Of a stretch of 64,000 nt of DNA, positions 34,076 through 45,576 are shown piece by piece. The stretch covers positions 9,672,001 to 9,736,000 of the forward strand of contig CM033752.1 in the NCBI GenBank assembly GCA_019671005.1, read 5' to 3'. The notes under the pieces are model-generated. The model made no database searches and had not been told where the DNA came from. It saw nothing but the letters and a program-made list of their open reading frames with translations. Source of the DNA: Hibiscus mutabilis (taxonomy: Eukaryota > Streptophyta > Magnoliopsida > Malvales > Malvaceae). A program made the position numbers and the translations under genes. The stretch's first letter is position 1, and each line of letters starts with the position of its first letter.

Positions 34076-34860
34076 GAAGGAAAAAGAAAAGGTGAAAGAG
34101 GATCCCCCTGTCGGAGCCCACGGTTTGGGTAAAACACTGGGGAAAGAGAATTATTTACTCTCACAGTAAAGGAAACAGTTGTAACGCATCGTATAATTAT
34201 ATCAACCCAGTTGACATCAAAGCCCAATTTGAGCATAATATGTCGAATGAAGGACCATTCTACACGGTCAAAAGCCTTTTCCATGTCTAACTTAAGTGTT
34301 GCCCCTTGAAAAGGGCCCGACTCTCCCAAATTGAGGGAATTCACTAGTTCATGGGCAATTAAGATATTATCAGTGATATTCCGACCCCTAACAAAAGCGG
34401 CTTGATTGTCACTGATACAAAAAGGTATAATAGATTTCATGCAATTTACAAGCACTTTAGCAACAATATTATAAATTACCATGCATAGGCTGATGGGCCA
34501 TAATTGTCTCATTGTAGTTGGTTCAGGCACCTTTGGGATCAAGACTAAGATAGTGCGATTAACAATAGCCATGTTTTCATTCCTATAAAGAAGATTTAGG
34601 CACAAATTAATGACATCCTATCCTACCGTGTCCTAGTTCTGTCGGTAGAAGCCACTAGGCAAACCATCAATACCAAGAGCTTTCCTTGGGTTAATGTCAT
34701 GAAAGGCGTGATGTATTTCTTCCGCAGTGAAGGGCCTAGTCAAAGCCACATTCATCTCAGGGGTGATGGTAGTGGCAATGTTGTCAAGAATATGTGGAGA
34801 AATATTTGGATCGAAAGATGAGAAAAGACCCTGGAAATAGTCAACAACAATCCCCATTAT
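34076..34860 (-). pseudogene. LINE copy 2 reverse transcriptase, N-terminal half
   Basis: Blocks in order on the minus strand: FSPDEI-equivalent FTAEEIHHAFHDINPRKALG (near 34720), GFYRQN, VLVLIPKVPEPTT (near 34550), PISLCMVIYNIVAKVLVN, FVRGRNITDNILIAHELVN, LKLDMEKAFDRVEW with the first catalytic Asp (near 34270), WVDIIIRC and GLRQGDPLSPFLFP (near 34100). One frameshift separates 34857-34633 from 34605-34072. The YADD box should follow but lies in the deleted part, so this copy cannot be active. Confidence 0.88.
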
Positions 34861-35088
34861 GTCTTCCTCATTGTCCCGCCAAATATTAGAGTGGTCGAAT
34901 AAACCCTTAATTTTGTTTTTCTTACATCTACCATTCGCACGTGCATGAAAGAAGGATATGTTCTTATCACCTTAGGCAAGCCAAGAGATGCGCGATCGTT
35001 GAGCCCAATACGCTTCTTGTGAAGCAAAAAGGTAACTAAGCTCAGATTTTACCGCTAGGAAGATCTCCTTATCAACAGTGGAAAGGCG

Positions 35089-36021
35089 TCAACTGAGACA
35101 AGAGTTTATTTGTTTATTTAGATCATTGATTCGGCCTATGGAGTTGATTCGTTGGTGTGACTGCCAATCCTTAAGGCAAGAGCTAATAGCTTGGATTTTT
35201 TCCATGGTTGAACTATGAGTGGCTAACCATGTTGTTTGAACGATGGAGACGCAATCAGGGTTATTCGACCAACAACCCTCAAAATGAAAATGATCATCTT
35301 GAGGCATAGAGCAAGCATTAATAGTGTGATCTGTCTCCATAAGAATGAAATAATGGTCTGATTTTGTATGAAAATCTGAAGTCACACGATAAGTTAGATG
35401 TGTGTGTAGCCAAGTCATATTGGCAACAAAGCGATCTAGTCTTTCAAAAATAGTTGCAGTTCTTAGACCTGATTTGGTCCAACTGAACCAGCCTTTGGCT
35501 GGTTTACAATCAAAAAGGCCATTATGGGACAAGCAATCCCTGAAATTACTAATTTGTGAATGAGCACGACGACAACCGCCTTGTTTTTTATTATCAGGCA
35601 TGATTTCATTTAAATCTCCACCAATAAGCCAGGGAAGCGACGAGGAGGAATTTAGGTTGTCAATTAGTTCCCAAGTTTTAGTTTTTTGGTTTGTTTCAGC
35701 GTAACCGTAAATTCCTGAGAAGTGGAAGTGAGATGTATGGGCATGAATAATAGTATCAATGTGATGGTCCGAGTACGAAAGCAAATCAACATTTATTTTA
35801 TTATTCCATAGCATAATTAAACCATAACAAGTGTGGCTACTTTCAAGAGTGAAGCAATCATTCATAGTAAGAGAAATATGGAGTCTTTCACTAAGGAATT
35901 TGTTTAGGTGAGTTTCGCAAAGGAATAAAACATCAGAATTAAACTTAGCTACAACTCGCCCTAAGTACTAAACTGCCTGGGCTTTACCAAGAATCCGACA
36001 ATTCCAACATAGAATTTTCAT
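35089..36021 (-). pseudogene. LINE copy 2 endonuclease, best preserved in the window
   Basis: ORF2 starts at ATG 36021 (MKILCWNC). One break near 35870 precedes the long frame 35865-35089. Endonuclease motifs are all visible: SGIYGYAETNQKTKTWELID, LPWLIGGDLNEI (catalytic GDLNE), GWFSWTKSG, ERLDRFVAN and KSDHYFILMET (catalytic SDH). The linker to RT follows. The ORF1 stop overlaps the ORF2 start as ATGA (36018-36021). Only the last ~25 residues of ORF1 (MSSGKNSPAVVDVQP) are left upstream before sequence unlike ORF1 begins at about 36086. Confidence 0.85.
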
Positions 36022-36085
36022 TTTCCTCGGTGGGGTTGAACGTCAACCACCGCCGGAGAGTTTTTTCCGCTGCTCATCCTAGCTT

Positions 36086-39000
36086 TTAAATTTCGAGTTA
36101 ACAAAGAGGTAGAGATTAGAAGAAGGAAGTAAATTGTAGATGCAATAATTTTAAAATTATAATATTGTGTAATCAGCCAAAATTCATACTCAAAATGACC
36201 TTTACTATGGATAGAAATGCTATGGACGTCCGAAATCCAGCATTGTAATAAGTAAGAAATGGGATTGATTGAAACATGAATCATAAGAGGGGTCTTAATT
36301 GGGATTTTTCCTTCAACAAATATGTAGTTACCATAGTTGAGGATTAAGAGGGTTATTGCACGAAGAATATTATGGAGAGATCTTATGAGTAGAAGACCAT
36401 AATTGTAAATTGTGGTCACAAGAGGAGAAGAAATCAATTGAGTGATAAATTTGGAATTAGATCCATCATTGTATGTGATATAATGGAATATATATAAAAT
36501 TCTACTTGTATGAAAGAACCGAATTTGCAAATTGTTCGAGAAAAACAACCATGGCCATGAAGACCAGGACAAAAGCATTAAAAAGGCAATAAACCCTTTC
36601 CCCCGAGAGGTAGAGGAAGATAAGGGAGTAATTTTGTATAAACGAAATGAACGGATTGAAAAGATAGAGGACACAAATTTGGAAATGATTTTAATTGTAA
36701 AATAAAGTGAAGGAAAACCATTATAAAAAATATTGTGATCAAAATTAGTGGTGAGTAAGCTAAATTAGGATGATTATTATTGAAAACAAAATATGAAACT
36801 GATAAAAATAAGAAAGTTCACACTTTAAAGTAAACAATAATTAGAGAGCTAATTAAGAATGAATTTACTCCATAAATGTCAAAAAGGTAATATTTACAGT
36901 GGGAACAAGTGTTAAGCTGAGTAAGAAAGTCAAAATAGTTCCCAAGAGAAAGTAATCAAATAAAATTAGAAGGTTGATTAAGAAAGAATTTGCCCCAACA
37001 GCGTAAAATAAGGAAATATTAAAGGTGTTAATAATGGCGTAAAATTTTAAATTAGAGAATAAATAGAATTTAAACCTCATATAGACGGTTATAAAAGGAG
37101 TAAATATAAGTGGTGTAACTCCTTTTGTAACTTAAAAAGATATTATGTATATAATGCTTGATCCAAAATTGCAAGAAATTAGGAGAGAAATTGGTTGACA
37201 ATTGATTTAAAAAATGTATGTTAATTAGGATAAATAAATTATAATAGGCGGTGGAAAAAATATAAGGAAATAAAATCATCCAAATGGTGATTTAACCGTT
37301 ATTAAGAGGGAATAACTTGGGATAAGATTTATGGTAATATCTTGGAGAAAGAAGGCCAAATTGGGTAAAATTGAAAACGTAAAAGGAAATTACCATATGG
37401 AAGTTAATAACATAAGATTTTGCTCCAATGGAACCAATTAAAATATTGGTAAAGGAAAGGATAAATTTGACTATGGAGAGAATAAGGGGATTAAATTTCC
37501 CATTGCTAATTATGAAGAGAGTAAATAGAGTAAGAAGGGAAAATAACCGATAATTTAACAAAATTGAGAGGAGTGGAATAACGATTCCAGCAATGAATGT
37601 GGAATAAAGATTCCACCATAACGGCATATAAAATAGTGTTAATTAGGAAATTGGAATTGTAGAGGCTGGTGAGGAGATTTAATACGGATGTAATGGAGGT
37701 TAAATGGAGTAATAAATTGTTGGCGAAAAGGGAGTTAAATTGGGAATTGTTTTGAATTAAGATAGGAAATATGATTAATAGAGATGTAACTCCTTTAAAA
37801 TTTAATTTAGAAAGTAAAGGAGGTGTAACTCCTTTGGGATTTATATTCAAGAAGGATTTTGATAGAGCATATAATTAATATTAAGGAAAGGAATGGATGA
37901 GCAAAATTTCCATCATATTTAAATTTGTCTAATGATTTTCTCAAGTATAGAAGAAACCGAAATTTAGGAAATGATTCCGAAGTTTGTCTATTGAAAATGT
38001 GCATAGTTTTACTTGAAGAGAGGATGGATCGAAAATGCCATATTTCTCGTTTGTAGGTTGAAAGTTGAGTAGGAAAAGGGATATTAATTAAGAAATGTAA
38101 GCTAGATACCCTGGTGGGAAAGAAATAAGGAAATAACTTAGTCCAATTTGTAAGTTGAATATTGAAAGGAGTGTTTGAAACGGTTATAATTGTTTTAAGA
38201 ATAAAATAATATTTAGGGAAAGATATTGCAATTCAAAAATCAAAATGGGTGAATGAGTATACAACCAAGAAAGACACCGAATGAAAGCTAATAGAAGAAA
38301 AAATAGTTCCAAGAGATCCAACTAAGGGGAAATTAATATTAATGGCAAGATTTAATTTGAAAAAGATATTGAAGTTAATTCTCCCATAGTCAATGGAGAG
38401 AGAATGAATTGTAATTAGAAGGGATAAGATGTGGTAAATATGATTAAAAGATTGAGTAATAATTCCTACATAAAAGGTGGTATATTTAGATTGGTATAAA
38501 AAATCACATGGAATGGATGACAACCGAAAACTATATGCTATAGAGTGATTAAAAATTAGAATAAAATATTTAAAGTTGGTGGATAATGAAATAAGTGAAG
38601 TCCAGATTAATAAAGGTTGAATATGAATTTGTTTCCAAATGGATAACGTAACGAATGGGAAAATATATAATATAGGTATAATTATAGAATTTTTAAAATT
38701 CCATACTATAATCAGATTCGTTTGTATCTGTAGTTTATTTTTATAATTATGATTAGTTAAAACAAATTTAATTAAGGCAATAGCAATAGATATGGATTTA
38801 GTGTTAATTGCATTGGAAAACAAATTCAATGATGGAGCAATTTTATTTGTAATGGTAGTATGTAATTGGAACTCCAATGTGATGGGGTAAAGCTGAGGGA
38901 ATCCATTAAAAGTTTTGTTGCATTTAAACTTATACAATATTCGTATACTGGTACTATAGTTATTCCGACATCCATATCCAATATGAATCAGAATAATATT

Positions 39001-39766
39001 TATGAGAATAAGCTTTAATAATAAAAAATGAAGAAGGATTTTGGTAAGCACAATTAAATTGACATATATTGTTCGTGAAACTCAATCAAGGCTATGAAGA
39101 CCAGGACATGTGCCTTGAAAAGGTAGTAATTTTTAGTGCCATAGGGCACCGTATAAACTCTTTCTCCTGAAGGGAGAAAAGAGAGTAAATTTGCATAAAT
39201 ATAATCGATGAAGAGAATTATCGTTTATACTCTCTAACATTGATTTGGACTTGAATCATATTTGAATTCAAAATATATGCATGCAAGGGATGTATGGTCC
39301 TAACAAAATTTTGTTGCTAAAAATTTATTCGTACATAGATGATCCAGATGGTGAAATCTCGATTTGGAGACTGTTGAAATAAGACTGCAATCTTGCCCAA
39401 AAAAATAGCAGTCCCAATGCTGATCAAGAAACATTTCTGTGGAATATGTCAAAACCTTTGAGCCAAACATTTATTCGAAAAAATAGGAAAATACTGTAAC
39501 ACAACACCGGCAAAGGAATTGTGGGAGACGGATCAAAAAATTGCAAGGCTGATTGAGACTGTTGAAATAAGACTGATTAAAAAAGCAGTCCCAATGGATC
39601 AAGAAACATTTCTGGGTCAAAACCTTGAAACAGGGGAAATCCAACACCGGCAAAGGAATAGGGGAGACGGAAAAGAAGGCTGTGGAATGGTTGAGGAAGA
39701 GAGGAGAGAATGGAATTGAGGGAGATGAGAGAGTTGAGAGAGAAGAGATAATTTAGAAAAACACAC
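36086..39766 (-). other. LINE copy 2 5' region: long AT-rich non-coding sequence ending in CT-rich start
   Basis: 3.7 kb, purine-rich on the plus strand, with only chance Phe/Ile/Leu-rich frames. A block ending GACCAGGACA...AGGCAATAA...CCTTTCYCCYGA occurs twice here (about 36160-36660 and 38640-39240) and once in copy 4 (about 55740-56340), always on the 5' side of a minus-strand LINE. The outer end (39690-39766) is CT-rich on the minus strand, like the 5' end of copy 4. I infer a LINE 5' UTR or promoter region with repeated units, but an unrelated insertion cannot be excluded. Confidence 0.5.
39369..39670. repeat. Direct duplication in the LINE 5' region
   Basis: GACTGTTGAAATAAGACTG occurs at 39369-39387 and 39557-39575. 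Each is followed by a CAGTCCCAATG segment, ATCAAGAAACATTTCTG and AACACCGGCAAAGGAAT, ending at about 39532 and 39670. The second unit lacks about 50 bp. Confidence 0.85.
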
Positions 39767-42700
39767 TCGTTGGAATTTTAACCGTATTCGTGAGAATTTT
39801 AATCAAGTAAAAAGTTCTAAAATTGAGTTTAAACTATATAATTATATTCAAAAGTTCATAGTCAAATATTTTAACTCATAAAATTTGATTTAATCTTATT
39901 TTGTGGTTGTTTTGTTGGGTTTAAGATGTGCATGTCTAAATGGGCTTTACAGTGGATTCGTTGAAATTTTAACCGAGTAAAATTTTCTAAAAATAAGGTT
40001 AAGGTATATAATCATGTTCAAAAGCCCATAACTAAATATTTTAAGTCATAAAATATGATTTAATCTTATTTTTCGACAGTTTTGTTAGGGTTTAAGGCGT
40101 GCATGTCTAAATGGGATTTATAGTAGACCCATTAGAATTTTAACTGAGTAAAAAGTTATGAAATTGAGGTTAAGCTATATAATTATATTCAAAATCCCAT
40201 AATCAAATATTTTAACTCATGAAATTTGATTTAAACTTATTTTGTGGTCATCTTGTTGGGTTTAAGGTGTGTTTGTTTAAATGGGATTATAGTGGACCCA
40301 TTGGAATTTTAACAGGTAAATTTTTTTGAAAATGAGGTTAAGCTATATAATCATATTCCATAGCCCGTAATCAAATATTTTAACTCATAAAATTTGATTT
40401 AATCTTATTTTGTTGACGTTTTGTTGTGTTTAAGACGTGAATGTTTAAATGGGCTTTACAGTGGACCCGTTGGAATTTTAACTGAGTAATATTTTTTTAA
40501 AAATGAGATTAAGCTATATAATCATATTCAAAAGCCCATAACTAAATATTTTAAGTCATAAAATGTGATTTCATCTTATTTTTTGGTCGTTTTCTTGGGA
40601 TTTAAGGCGTGCATGTCTAAATGGGCTTTATAGTAGACCCGTTGGAATTTTAACCGAGTAAAAAGTTCTGAAATTGAGGTTAAGGTATATAATCATAATT
40701 CATAGCACATAATCAAATATTTTAACTCATAAAGTTTGATTTAATCTTATTTTCTGGTCGTTTTGTTTGGTTTAAGGCGCGTATGTCTAAATAGGCTTTA
40801 CAGTGGATCCGTTGGAATTTAAATCGAGTAAAAATTTCTAAAAGGAAGGTTAAGCTATATAATCTTGTCCAAAAGCTCATAACTAAATATTTTTATTCAT
40901 AAAGTATGATTTAATCGTATTTTTCGACCGTTTTGTTGGGTTTAAGGCGTGCATGTCTAAATGGGCTTTTATAGTAGACCCATTAGAATTTTAACCGAGT
41001 AAAAAGTTTTGAAATTGAGGTTCAGCTATAAAATCATATTCAAAAGCACATAATAAAATATTTTAACTTATTTTGTGGCCGTTTTGTTGGGCTTAAGGCG
41101 TGCAAGTCTAAATGGGCATATAGTGGACCCATTGGAATTTTAAGAGTAAAAATTTTTAAAAAAGAGGTTAAGCTATATAATCATATTCCATAGCCCGTAA
41201 TCAAATATTTTAACTCATAAATTTTTATTTAATCTTATTTTGTGGTCGTTTTTCTGGTTTACGGCGTGCATGTCTAAATGGGCTTTATAGTGGACCCGTT
41301 GAAATTTTAACTGAGTAAAAAGTTCTAAAATTTAGGTTAAGCTATATAATCATATTAAAAAGCCCATAATCAAATATTTTAACTCATAAAATTTGTTTTA
41401 ATCTTATTTGGTGGCCGTTTTGGTGAGTTTAAGGCGTGCATGTCTAAATGGGCTTTATAGTGGATCCGTTGAAAATTTTAACCGAGTAATAATTTCTAAA
41501 ACATTGGTCAAGCTATATAATCACGTTCAAAAGACCATAACTAAATATTTTAATTCATAAAATATGATTTACTCTTTTTTTCGGTAGTTTTGTTGGGGTT
41601 TAAGGCATCGTGTCCAAATGTGCTTTATAGTAGATCCATTAGAATTTTAACTGAGTAAAAAGTTCTGAAATTGAGGTTCAGCAATATAATCATATTCAAA
41701 AGCCCATAATCAAATATTTTAACTCATAAAATTTGATTTAATCTTATTTTGTGGCCGTTTTGCTGGGTTTAAGGCGTGCATGTCTAAATGAGCTTTACAG
41801 TGGATCCGTTGGAATTTTAACTGAGTAAAAAGTTCTAAAATTGATGTTAAGCTATATAATTATATTAAAAATCCCATAATCAAATATTTTAAATCATAAA
41901 ATTTGATTTAATCTTATTTTGTGATCATTTTGTTGGGTTTAAGGCATGCATGTCTAAATGGGCTTTACAGTGGATCCGTTGGAATTTTAACCGAGTAAAA
42001 ATTTCTAAAAATGAGGTTAAGCTATATAATCACATTCAAAAGCCCATAAATAAATATTTTAAGTCCTAAAACATGATTTAATCTTATTTTTCGACCGTTT
42101 TGTTGGGGTTTAAGACGTGCATGTCTAAATGGGCTTTGCAATATACCCATTAGAAATTTAACTGAGTAAAAAGTTCTGAAATTGAGGTTCAGCTATATAA
42201 TCATATTCAAAGTCCCATAAACAAATATTTCAATGCATCAAATTTTATTTAAACATATTTTGTGGCTGTTTTGTTGGTTTAAGGCGTGCTTGTTTAAATG
42301 GGTTTGTAGTGGACCCATTGGAATATTAATCGAGTATATTTTTTTGAAAATGAGGTTAAGCTATATAATCATATTCCATAGTCCGTAATTAAATATTTTA
42401 AGTCATAAAATTTGATTTACTCTTATTATGTTGTCGTTTTGCTGGGTTTAAGGTGTATATGTTTAAATAGGCTTTATAGTGGACCTGTTGGAATTTTAAC
42501 CGAGTAATATTTTTTGAAAATGAGATTAAGCTATATAACCATGTTCAAAATCCCATAACTAAATATTTTAAGTCATAAAATGTGATTTAATCTTATTTTT
42601 TGGCTGTTTTGTTGGGGTTTAAGGCGGGCATGTCTAAATGGGCTTTACAGTGGACCTGTTGGAATTTTAACCGAGTAAAAAGTTTTGAAATTGAGGTTAA

Positions 42701-43996
42701 GCTATATTAACATAATCCATAGCCCATAATAAAATCTTTTAACTCATAAAATTTGATTTAATCTTATTTTGCAGCCGTTTTGTTGGGTTTAAGCCGTGTG
42801 TGACTATATAGGCTTTATAGTGGATCTGTTGGAATTTTAACCGAGTAAAAATTTCTAAAAAGAGGCTAAGCTATATAATCATTTTCAAAATCCCATAAAT
42901 AAATATTTTAATTCATAAAATATTATTTAATCTTATTTTTTGGCCGTTTTGTTGGGTTTAAGGCGTCCATGTTTAAACGGGCTTTATAGTAGACCCATTA
43001 GAATTTTATCTTAGTAAAAAAGTTCTAAAATTGAGGTTGAGCTATATAATCACATTCAAAAGCCCATAATAAAATATTTTAATTCATGAAATTTGATTTA
43101 AACTTATTTTGTGGTCGTTTTGTCGGGTTTAAGGCGTGCATGTCTAAATGGGCATATAGTGGACATATTGGAATTTTAACTGAGTAAATTTTTTTGAAAA
43201 TGAGGTTCATCTATATAATCATATTCCATAGCCTGTAATCAAATATTTTAACTCATAAAATTTTATTTAATCTTATTTTGTTGTCGTTTTGTTGGGTTTA
43301 AGGCGTAAATGTTCAAATGGGCTTTATAGTGGTCCCGTTGGAATTTTAATCGAGTAATAATTTTTGAAAACGAGGTTAAGCTATATAATCATGTTGAAAA
43401 GCCCATAAATAAATATTTTAAGTCATAAAATATGCTTTAATCTTATTTTTCGGCCGTTTTGTTGGGGTTTAAGGCGTGCATGTGTAAATGGGCTTTACAG
43501 TGGACCAGTTGGAATTTTAACCGAGTAAAAAGTTTTGAAATTGAGGTTAAGCTATATAATCATATTTCTTAGCCCATAATCAAATATTTTAACTCATGAA
43601 ATTTGATTTAATCTTATTTTGTGGCCGTTTTGTTGGGTTTAAGGCGTGCATGTGTAAATGGGCTTTACAGTGGATCCGTTGGAATTTTAACTGAGTACAA
43701 TTTTCCAAAAATGAGGTTAAGCTATATAATCATGTTCAAAAGCCCATAACTGAATATTTTAAGTCATAAAATGTGATTTAATCTTATTTTTCGGCTGTAT
43801 TGTTAGGGTTTAAGGCGTGCATGTCTAAATGGGCTTTACAGTAGACCCATTATAATTTTAACCGAGTAAAAAATCTGAAATTGAGGTTTAGCTATATAAT
43901 CATACTTAAATGCACGTAATAAAATATTTTAACTCATAAAATTTTATTTAAACTTATTTTGTGGTCATTTTGTTGGGTTTAAGGCGTGCAAGTCTA
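39767..43996 (+). repeat. Satellite block 3, ~171-bp monomers, longest block
   Basis: About 25 monomers in the same orientation as the other blocks. Monomer types can be told apart by their ends: CATAACTAAATATTTTAAGT before TTTTTCGG (type B), CATAATCAAATATTTTAACT before TTTTGTGG (type A), and a variant with CCATAGCCCGTAATC at 40358, 41188, 42376 and 43216. The order is often B-A-A-B-A. The block ends at AAGTCTA (43996), where LINE copy 3 begins. No coding potential. Confidence 0.95.
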
Positions 43997-45036
43997 CCCA
44001 AGTTCTTTCCGCCTCTCTTCTGGCTACGCAGAGAGAAAGCCATCTCTGTGGGCTCCGGGCCAGCCGCTATGGGCCGTCTATTAACCATTTACTGTATGAG
44101 GATGATAGCTTAGTTTTCATCCTTAGCGAGATCAGCGAAGCTTAATGCCTTAAGGATATTTTACAATTTTACGCTTCATCTTCTGGTCAATGTGTTAATT
44201 TTGACAAGTCTACCTTCTTTTTCAACCCGCGTACTCCTCCGAATTTCAAGAAAGCTGTTCATGATCTCCCCAGGGTTTGGAAGGTTGATAAATCGAAAAT
44301 CTATCTCGGAATTCCTCTTCTTATCAGCCGTAACAGGTCTGAGGCTATTGGGTTTGTTTGTGATAGAGTTGGCACTCGGGTCACTAGCTGTATGAAACAC
44401 TTGCTCTTTTATAGTGGTCGAGAGGTTTTTCTTAAGTCTGTGGCTCAAGCTTTGCCTCAATATGTCATGTCTTGTTACTTGCTTCCACAACATTTGATCG
44501 ATGGTATGACTCATGCTATGCAGAGCTATTGGTGGTCTAGACGAAACAACAAGCGAGGTTGGCCTCTCGTCTCTTGGGCCAATGTGTGCACCCCTAAGTC
44601 TACTAGAGGTATTGGATTCAGGGATATGGAATTCTTCAATGTCTCTCTTCTTGGCAAGCAACTTCGGTGTTTTATCTCGTATCCAGGATCTATGCTTTTC
44701 ACGAGTCTTCATGGCCAAATACTTCCCTTTCGGGAACATTCTCTATGCTCCATCTCCTTCAAAACATGCTTCTTTCGCTTGGAAGGGGCTTTACAAAGCT
44801 TTGGCTCAGTTGCGTGATGTCTTCTTTTGGACTCTTGGTACCGACAGCCTGGTCCGCCTACATCAAGATCGATGGGGAGGATTTTCACCCATTTCACTTT
44901 CTGACAACTACCTTGATAACGACAAACTACCAATTTGTTGTCGTGACTTCATGATCCCAGGACAACCTTGATGGGATGATCATCTTGTTCGCGATGTCTT
45001 CTCAACAGATGACGCGGATATTATCATGCATGTTCC
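43997..45036 (+). pseudogene. LINE copy 3 RT C-terminal part
   Basis: Blocks: SINHLLYEDDSLVF, the catalytic box with YEDD instead of YADD (44095-44106), a stop at about 44142, VNFDKSTFFFNPRTPP, IYLGIPLLISRNRSEAIGF, FYSGREVFLKSVAQALPQYV, YWWSRRNNKRGWPLVSWANV, CTPKSTRGIGFRDM, then frame shifts with FAWKGLYKALAQLRD and VRDVFSTDDADIIM up to the solo LTR insertion. The two catalytic Asp residues remain; one stop and at least two shifts break the frame. Confidence 0.85.
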
Positions 45037-45496
45037 TGTAATACCCCGAAATTTGCTAAGTTGTTTAAGAGTCATTTAGTACTAAGATAATGGCTTAAAA
45101 GCTAACTTAGTGACTAAAATGACAAAATATAAAAGTTAGGATTTCTTTAATTATGGACTCTAGGAACGGAATTTTTGAGAATTAAGAGTACCATGTGAAA
45201 GAGAGTAAGCAGAATAGGGTACTTGCAAAGTTTGGTAATACTCCAAGGAAAAATTGGAATGAGAATTCAAGGTTAAAGTTTAGTGATCAAAATGATATGT
45301 TTTTAAAACTTGTATGGTACAAGTCGAAATATGAAAAGTTGAAGGACCAAAGTTGTAATTTTCCAAAAGTTTGGTGTTTTATTTCATAAATAGATAGAGC
45401 ACCTCTTGGTGTGGATCGAATGTGGAATTACTGGTTTGATCCGATATTTCAAATATTAGGAAATCACAATTAAAGTTTAAGTGGAATAAGGATACC

Positions 45497-45576
45497 CGGA
45501 TCGAACTGCAAAGTTAAGCGTGCTCAGGCAAGAGTAGCACTAGGATGGGTGACCTATTGGGAAGGTCCCATGTCAG
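45497..45576 (+). other. 5S rRNA-derived segment inside the LTR
   Basis: GGATCGAACTGCAAAGTTAA, GCGTGCTCAGGCAAGAGTAG, CACTAGGATGGGTGACCTAT and TGGGAAGGTCCC follow one another. They match the 3' two thirds of plant 5S rRNA, including the internal promoter parts: box A (AGTTAAGCGTGCT), intermediate element and box C (AGGATGGGTGACC). The first ~27 bases and the end of 5S are missing, so it is not a 5S gene. It lies about 460 bp into the LTR, in sense. Cassandra-type plant elements are known to carry such a segment. Confidence 0.85.

Larger units (their letters stand above)
11413..39766 (-). mobile_element. LINE copy 2, whole locus including nested insertions
   Basis: Two collinear minus-strand LINE segments, 34076-39766 (5' region, ORF1 tail, endonuclease, RT N-half) and 11413-12578 (RT thumb, zinc region), flank LTR X and everything nested in it. 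They are treated as one element because orientation and order fit and only about 140 bp of ORF2 is missing at the break. Two separate LINEs remain possible. The right edge abuts satellite at 39767 at the sequence TCGTTGGAATTTTAACCG. Confidence 0.7.

Noticed and set aside
36018..39051. Several 60-270-codon minus-strand frames as possible membrane proteins
   Set aside because: They come from purine-rich plus-strand sequence, giving Phe/Ile/Leu-rich translations without any domain or conserved frame between the repeated blocks.
45497..45576. A functional 5S rRNA gene
   Set aside because: The 5' third and the 3' end are missing, and it sits inside an LTR.
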